DNA from: Oceanococcus sp964629015
Lineage (GTDB): Bacteria > Pseudomonadota > Gammaproteobacteria > Nevskiales > Oceanococcaceae
DNA: 64,000 bases
Direction: 5' to 3'
NCBI GenBank assembly: GCA_964629015.1
Contig: CAZVMN010000001.1
Span: 310,001 to 374,000, forward strand
The notes beneath the pieces are model-generated. The model was given only the letters and a program-made list of their open reading frames with translations, ran no database searches and was not told the DNA's origin. Made by a program: the position numbers and the translations under genes. Of this stretch, positions 59,378 to 64,000 are shown piece after piece; positions within the stretch are counted from its first letter, which is position 1; the number at the start of each line of letters is the position of its first letter.

Positions 59378-60436
59378 ATGAAAATTCTGGTCACGGGCGG
59401 AGCCGGTTTCATCGGTTCGGCCCTGATTCGTCATGTTCTGGCCGAGACCGGGCATGACATCGTCAATTTGGACAAACTCACCTACGCGGCCAGTCTGGAG
59501 TCGCTGCCGGGTGCGGAAGCCTCGGGGCGCTATGTGCTGGAGCAGTGCGATATCTGCGACGGTGACGCTGTGCGCAACGTGCTTCAGCGTCATCAACCGG
59601 ATGCAATCATGCATCTGGCTGCCGAATCCCATGTGGACCGCTCTATTGACGGGCCTGCGGCGTTTGTTCAGACCAATGTCGTTGGCACCTTCGAGCTGTT
59701 ACAGGCCGCGCTGGATTACTACCGTGCCCTGCCCGATGCTCGTCAGGCTGATTTTCGCTTCCATCACATTTCCACCGATGAGGTCTACGGCAGCCTTGGC
59801 CGTGACGGTTTGTTCACCGAGCAGACCGCCTACGCACCCAACTCACCCTACTCGGCCAGCAAGGCGGCGTCGGATCATCTGGTGCGGGCCTGGTATCACA
59901 CCTACGGCTTGCCGGTGGTCACAACCAATTGCTCCAACAATTATGGGCCTTACCAATTCCCGGAAAAGTTGATCCCGCTGGTGATTCTCAACGCGCTGGA
60001 TGGCAAGCCCCTGCCGGTTTACGGTGGTGGCCAGAATGTGCGTGACTGGCTATTTGTGGATGACCACGCGAGGGCGCTGCTCACCGTGCTGCAGCACGGT
60101 GAGCTGGGTCAGGAGTACAACATCGGTGGCCACAATGAATGGAAAAACATCGATGTGGTGCGCGAGATCTGCCGGTTGCTGGATGAACTCGCTCCGGCCA
60201 GCCAGCCGCATGCGGACAAAATCACCTTTGTGCAGGATCGGCCCGGCCACGACATGCGTTATGCCATCGACGCCAGCAAGATCCAGCGTGAGCTGGGTTG
60301 GGCGCCGCAGGAAACCTTCGAAACCGGCTTGCGCAAGACCGTGCAGTGGTATCTCGACAACCGCGACTGGTGTGATCTGATCAGTGCCCGCGGCTTCGGC
60401 CGCGAGCGTCTGGGTCTCAAGCGGGGTGCGGCATGA
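59378..60436 (+). CDS. rfbB: dTDP-glucose 4,6-dehydratase
   Basis: Second step of dTDP-L-rhamnose synthesis. The 352-residue SDR protein has the NAD motif TGGAGFIGSAL, the catalytic STDEVYGSLG and the YSASK Tyr-Lys pair, and NCSNNYGPYQFPEKLIP. ATG 59378 is the family start; the longer frame is rejected. It opens the rfbBACD operon and overlaps rfbA. Confidence 0.97.
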   Translation: MKILVTGGAGFIGSALIRHVLAETGHDIVNLDKLTYAASLESLPGAEASGRYVLEQCDICDGDAVRNVLQRHQPDAIMHLAAESHVDRSIDGPAAFVQTNVVGTFELLQAALDYYRALPDARQADFRFHHISTDEVYGSLGRDGLFTEQTAYAPNSPYSASKAASDHLVRAWYHTYGLPVVTTNCSNNYGPYQFPEKLIPLVILNALDGKPLPVYGGGQNVRDWLFVDDHARALLTVLQHGELGQEYNIGGHNEWKNIDVVREICRLLDELAPASQPHADKITFVQDRPGHDMRYAIDASKIQRELGWAPQETFETGLRKTVQWYLDNRDWCDLISARGFGRERLGLKRGAA

Positions 60437-61320
60437 AAGGTATTATCCTGGCCGGTGGCAGCGGCACACGTTTGTATCCCTCGACATTGGCCGTGTCCAA
60501 GCAGCTGATGCCGGTTTACGACAAGCCGATGATCTACTACCCGTTGACCACCCTGATGTTGGCGGGCGTGACGGAATACCTGCTGATTTCCACCCCGCAC
60601 GATTTGCCCCGTTTTGAGCATCTGCTCGGCGATGGCAGTCAGTGGGGCGTAAAGATCCAGTATTGCGAGCAACCCAGCCCGGACGGTTTGGCTCAGGCGT
60701 TCATTCTCGGTGAGGAATTCGTCGCAGGCGAGCGTTGCGCCCTGATTCTGGGCGACAACATCTATTTCGGCCATGAGCTTGCCGGTTCCTTGCAGCGTGC
60801 GGCAGCGCGAGAGCATGGCGCGACGGTGTTCGCCTATGCCGTCAATGACCCGGAACGCTACGGCGTGGTCGAGTTCGACCAGGATTCCCGGGCGATCTCA
60901 ATAGAAGAGAAGCCGCTACAACCCAAGTCGCGTTACGCCCTGACCGGATTGTATTTTTACGATCAGCAGGTCACCGAACTGGCCAAAACGGTGAAACCCT
61001 CGGCGCGCGGCGAATTGGAAATCACCGACCTGAATCGACTTTACCTTGAAGCCGGTCAGCTCCAGGTCGAGCGCATGGGGCGCGGCACCGCTTGGCTCGA
61101 CACCGGCACGCACGACTCATTGATGGAAGCCGGCATGTTCATCCACACCTTGGAAAAACGCCAAGGCCTGAAGATCGCCAGCCCCGAAGAGGTGGCCTAT
61201 CGCTGCGGGTATATCGACAACGCCCAACTGCGCCGGCTTGCCGAGCCATTGAAGAAAAGCGGATATGGCGATTATCTGTTGCGCATCGCGGCGGAAGTGA
61301 AGCAGGGCCAGCTGCGCTAA
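60433..61320 (+). CDS. rfbA: Glucose-1-phosphate thymidylyltransferase
   Basis: First step of dTDP-rhamnose synthesis: joins dTTP and glucose-1-phosphate. The 295-residue protein has the pyrophosphorylase motif GGSGTRLYPSTLAVSKQLMP, YDKPMIYYPL, and the regulatory GRGTAWLDTGTHDSLM near the end. ATGA overlap with rfbB. Length and motifs are typical; product inhibition by dTDP-rhamnose is expected for the family. Confidence 0.97.
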   Translation: MKGIILAGGSGTRLYPSTLAVSKQLMPVYDKPMIYYPLTTLMLAGVTEYLLISTPHDLPRFEHLLGDGSQWGVKIQYCEQPSPDGLAQAFILGEEFVAGERCALILGDNIYFGHELAGSLQRAAAREHGATVFAYAVNDPERYGVVEFDQDSRAISIEEKPLQPKSRYALTGLYFYDQQVTELAKTVKPSARGELEITDLNRLYLEAGQLQVERMGRGTAWLDTGTHDSLMEAGMFIHTLEKRQGLKIASPEEVAYRCGYIDNAQLRRLAEPLKKSGYGDYLLRIAAEVKQGQLR

Positions 61321-61349
61321 GCCATCCGCACACCTTATTAGAGAGAGCA

Positions 61350-61898
61350 ATGAACTGCCACACCACCGCCATTGCAGACGTCGTCGTGCTCGAGCCCCAG
61401 GTGTTCGGCGACGATCGCGGCTATTTTTTTGAGGCGTTTAACCATGCACGTTTCAGCGCCGCCACCGGTTGCGACAAAGCCTTTATTCAGGACAACCAGT
61501 CGCGTTCCGCGCGCGGTGTGCTGCGCGGCCTGCACTATCAAGTCGGTGAAAACGCCCAGGACAAGCTGGTGCGGGTTCTCAGCGGTGAGATCTTTGATGT
61601 GGCCGTGGACATTCGTCGTAGCTCGCCAACCTTTGGTCAATGGGTTGGTGAATACCTGTCGGCGGAAAACAAGCGCCAGCTCTGGGTGCCAGTCGGGTTC
61701 GCTCACGGTTTCATCGTGACCTCGGAGTCCGCCGAAGTGCTGTACAAAATCACCGGACGTTACGACCCGCAGGCCGAGCGCTCTATTCTCTGGAACGATC
61801 CCCAACTCGCCATCGATTGGCCGCGCGACGGTGAGCCGGTGCTCTCCTCGAAGGACGCCGTGGCCCCGACTTTCGCGGATGCCGAGGTGTTTGATTGA
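61350..61898 (+). CDS. rfbC: dTDP-4-dehydrorhamnose 3,5-epimerase
   Basis: Third step of the pathway, a cupin-fold epimerase. The 182-residue protein has DDRGYFFEAFNHARF, RGVLRGLHYQ with the catalytic His, and LWVPVGFAHGFIV. AGAGAG precedes ATG 61350. TGATG overlap with rfbD. The order B-A-C-D differs from the common B-D-A-C order of E. coli. Confidence 0.96.
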   Translation: MNCHTTAIADVVVLEPQVFGDDRGYFFEAFNHARFSAATGCDKAFIQDNQSRSARGVLRGLHYQVGENAQDKLVRVLSGEIFDVAVDIRRSSPTFGQWVGEYLSAENKRQLWVPVGFAHGFIVTSESAEVLYKITGRYDPQAERSILWNDPQLAIDWPRDGEPVLSSKDAVAPTFADAEVFD

Positions 61899-62770
61899 TG
61901 CGTATTCTGGTCACAGGCGCGGCCGGCCAGCTGGGTCAGGCGTTGGTGGCGAAGGCTGCCGAGCGTGGACTGAGCTGTATCGGGCTGGATTCACGCGGCT
62001 TGGACATCACCCGTGAGGATGCGGTGCACGCTGCCTTCGAGGCGCATCAGCCGGATGTGGTCATCAACGCGGCGGCCTACACCGCGGTCGACAAGGCCGA
62101 GAGCGATGCGGAGCGGGCGCATGCGGTGAACGCAGACGGTCCACGTTATCTGGCCCAGGCCTGCGCCGCCCATGACGCTCGCCTGATCCACGTCTCCACC
62201 GACTTCGTGTTCGATGGTCGCGCCTCGACGCCGTACGCGCCGGACGCACCCTGCAATCCGCTCGGTGTATACGGCCAAACCAAGCGCGACGGAGAAATCG
62301 CCGCCCTCGCCGCCTTGCCGGATCGCACCACCATCGTGCGCACCGCGTGGGTCTACGGACCCGGCGGCAAAAACTTCGTTACCACCATGCTGCGGCTTAT
62401 GGCCGTACGCGACGAGCTCGGCGTCGTGATGGACCAGATCGGTTCGCCGACCTGCACATTGGGTTTGGCAGAGGTTCTGCTGCAACTCGCAGAATCCGGG
62501 CAGGGCGCTGGTCAAATCTTCCACTGGACAGATGCCGGTGTCGCGTCATGGTATGACTTTGCCTGTGCCATCCGGGAGTGTGCGATGGATCGCTGGCCCA
62601 CTCAGCAATGGGCTGAGGTGCATCCAATCTATACGGAAAACTATCCCACACCGGCACAGCGGCCAGCCTACAGCGTGCTCGACTGCCGTGCAGCGCAGGC
62701 AACGGTCGGGCTGCCGTCGCAATGGCGCGAGGCCTTGCGCGGGGCGTTCCAGAGGTTTGCCCGCGATTAA
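61898..62770 (+). CDS. rfbD: dTDP-4-dehydrorhamnose reductase
   Basis: Last step, giving dTDP-L-rhamnose for lipopolysaccharide or capsule. The 290-residue SDR protein has VTGAAGQLGQAL, the STDFVFDG strand, the VYGQTKRDGE Tyr-Lys pair and RTAWVYGPGG. ATG 61898 shares one base with the rfbC stop; the TTG just before it is not needed. It converges with the methyltransferase with a 15-bp gap. Confidence 0.96.
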   Translation: MRILVTGAAGQLGQALVAKAAERGLSCIGLDSRGLDITREDAVHAAFEAHQPDVVINAAAYTAVDKAESDAERAHAVNADGPRYLAQACAAHDARLIHVSTDFVFDGRASTPYAPDAPCNPLGVYGQTKRDGEIAALAALPDRTTIVRTAWVYGPGGKNFVTTMLRLMAVRDELGVVMDQIGSPTCTLGLAEVLLQLAESGQGAGQIFHWTDAGVASWYDFACAIRECAMDRWPTQQWAEVHPIYTENYPTPAQRPAYSVLDCRAAQATVGLPSQWREALRGAFQRFARD

Positions 62771-62785
62771 AGGCTGGGGTTTTGG

Positions 62786-63400
62786 TTATCCTGGTTTGCG
62801 AGCAATCAACACCGTGTCTTTCCAAATGGGATTCATATCGGGGTGCAACTCCTTATCCCACTGGCTGAAAGCCTCGATCACATCAAGTCCGGCGAATTTC
62901 GCGAGCGCGCGCATGCCATCGGGATAAATTCGCCAGCAATCGACAGGATAGCGGTGCTCTGGGCCGCCCGATGGGGCGATCAGGCAGCACAGGCCGCCGG
63001 GCTTCAGTATGCGGCTGATTTCCTCAACGGTCAGCCACACGAACTCGACATGCTCGAGCGCTTGCCCGGACACCACGACATCAAAAGATGCGTCATCCAA
63101 AGGCCACGAATATGGCGAATCTAGCGCAATATCGACATTCGGCCCCGTTTCTAAGTCAAGACCCGTGTAGCTCCAGTTAGGCTGCTCAAACAGGGGGCGA
63201 TAACACCCATTAACGTCCATCGAGCCGACATCCGCAATGCGCAATGCTTGCGGCTCCAATCCGCGTAGATGCTTCTGGACAAAGCGTTCCATGTTGGCGA
63301 ATGAACTGGTGTGCACGCTTGTGAAGCCCCTATAAACAAGTGATGGATGACTGCCGGCTGATTGTGCCGAATTGTGCACCATGTCACAGCACGCCCCCAT
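62786..63400 (-). CDS. Class I SAM-dependent methyltransferase
   Basis: The 204-residue protein has a methyltransferase fold: IADVGSMDVNG (loop I, with DVGS in place of the usual GxGxG), SFDVVVSGQALEHVEF and ILKPGGLCCLIAPSGG. Similar proteins occur in polysaccharide clusters and modify sugars or glycan ends, which fits its place next to the rfb operon. Start could be 63400 or ATG 63382. Substrate unknown. Confidence 0.8.
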   Translation of the reverse strand: MGACCDMVHNSAQSAGSHPSLVYRGFTSVHTSSFANMERFVQKHLRGLEPQALRIADVGSMDVNGCYRPLFEQPNWSYTGLDLETGPNVDIALDSPYSWPLDDASFDVVVSGQALEHVEFVWLTVEEISRILKPGGLCCLIAPSGGPEHRYPVDCWRIYPDGMRALAKFAGLDVIEAFSQWDKELHPDMNPIWKDTVLIARKPG

Positions 63401-63675
63401 AAATAGGGTGTCTTTGTTGAATTGCCTTGAACGAGTGGCGTATAAAGGCCGCGCTGGATGACGTGTTGGGATGTCGAGATGCCGGGAGGATTGTAGACAA
63501 CCTCGTCATCATCCGCTTTGGATATACTTGGCAACGCAAGAATGTCGGTGATACGATGTTTGAGCGTTAAGCGTATTGCCGCAAGGGAGCATGTGGTGCG
63601 AGAATGTGTTTGCGTTACATGCGTTTACGTTTTAAAGTTTATCCGCATCCTTCATTTTGTCAGGGGTTTCACTAC

Positions 63676-64000
63676 ATGAAAGCTTTTAGCAGGACTACCG
63701 TAGCCGCGGCAGTTGCTCTGGCGGGTGCATTGGTCTCGACCAACGCTCCGGCAGTCAGCTTGTCTGCGGATGGCGTCGGCCAAGTCGCTATCGCACCGTT
63801 GTACACGGTTCGTAACGGTTGGCAGACGGCAATCAATCTCACCAACGTTACCGACGCTCCGCTGTTGGTTAAAGTGCGTTTCCACGAAGGCCATAACAGC
63901 CGTGACGTGCTTGACTTTAACGTTGCTCTGTCTGCGTTTGACGTATTCACCGGCGTTGTGCGTACCAACGCAAACGGCGCTCCGGTGTTCGTGAACACCG
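63676..64000 (+). CDS. Exported protein, 3' end outside the window
   Basis: The visible 108 codons encode a signal peptide (TTVAAAVALAGALVSTNAPA) and then LSADGVGQVAIAPLYTVRNG, TAINLTNVTDAPLLVKVRFH and EGHNSRDVLDFNVALSAFDV. This pattern (GxGQV...PxYTVRNG...VKVRFxEGxNSRxVLDFN) marks a family of secreted or surface proteins in gammaproteobacteria without a known function. The upstream 275 bp (63401-63675) hold no gene and are AT-richer near the start, as expected for a strong promoter. Confidence 0.8.
   Translation, partial: MKAFSRTTVAAAVALAGALVSTNAPAVSLSADGVGQVAIAPLYTVRNGWQTAINLTNVTDAPLLVKVRFHEGHNSRDVLDFNVALSAFDVFTGVVRTNANGAPVFVNT

Noticed and set aside
1..64000. tRNA, rRNA, riboswitch, CRISPR or phage genes
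   Set aside because: I looked through the gaps on both strands and saw no convincing structure or gene; most gaps are under 200 bp and accounted for.

Overview
The window is about 64 kb of GC-rich, densely packed, ordinary bacterial chromosome. The gene content (SpeA/SpeE polyamine genes, PlsB, FadE, formate-dependent PurT, an ECF-controlled lipid-modification operon, ectoine catabolism, a bcs cellulose operon, dTDP-rhamnose genes, GlyGly-CTERM-type sorting) points to an aerobic, probably marine or salt-exposed gammaproteobacterium. A relative of the Nevskiales/Salinisphaerales is my best guess, but no rRNA or tRNA is visible to confirm it. No phage, integrase, transposase gene or CRISPR array is present. 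The only mobile-looking DNA is non-coding: one 269-bp MITE-like element and three copies of a hairpin-rich repeat.

Layout. 1-2579: argH (5' end outside the window), a hairpin repeat, purT. 2588-7693: a TetR/P450 divergent pair with a clear operator, a secreted zinc phospholipase C-like protein with a tiny lipoprotein, and small housekeeping genes. 7879-14765: typA, a GlyGly-CTERM alpha/beta hydrolase, speA and speE, small proteins. 14740-21353: a lipid-modification operon (FAD oxidoreductase, DUF1365, CFA synthase, MITE, CFA-like methyltransferase, DUF2878) divergent from an ECF sigma / RskA-like anti-sigma / CPXCG operon. 23048-28108: a catabolic operon for ectoine (doeB2-doeD-doeA-doeC). 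28293-35345: an acyl-CoA dehydrogenase, plsB, an FKBP lipoprotein and an AcuI-like reductase. 35589-48486: STAS protein, the cellulose cluster bcsD-bcsP-bcsA-bcsB-bcsZ-bcsC, and TPR/lipoprotein genes. 48526-52037: chrA and arsR-arsI-acr3-arsC. 52178-55260: TetR-fadE. 55297-64000: ugd, two hairpin repeats back to back, an aldehyde dehydrogenase, rfbBACD, a methyltransferase and the start of a secreted protein.

Genes that work together. The ECF operon probably senses envelope or oxidative stress and switches on remodelling of membrane acyl chains. The ectoine operon converts the osmolyte to aspartate. The TetR beside fadE seems to control a small fatty-acid regulon: its two operator-like dyads share 13 of 18 positions, in both half-sites, with a site upstream of the acyl-CoA dehydrogenase at 28-30 kb. 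The bcs cluster contains catalytic, periplasmic, hydrolase and outer-membrane subunits plus BcsD, but no BcsQ. Ugd and RfbBACD supply UDP-glucuronate and dTDP-rhamnose for surface polysaccharide.

The most unusual signal is the repeat family at 1149-1363, 57294-57501 and 57523-57720. Each copy is enclosed by its own long inverted repeat, whose sequence differs between copies, and carries internal hairpins whose stems change in compensating fashion while an NTCCT loop stays constant (AGGAN on the other strand, close to the GGA loops bound by CsrA/RsmA).
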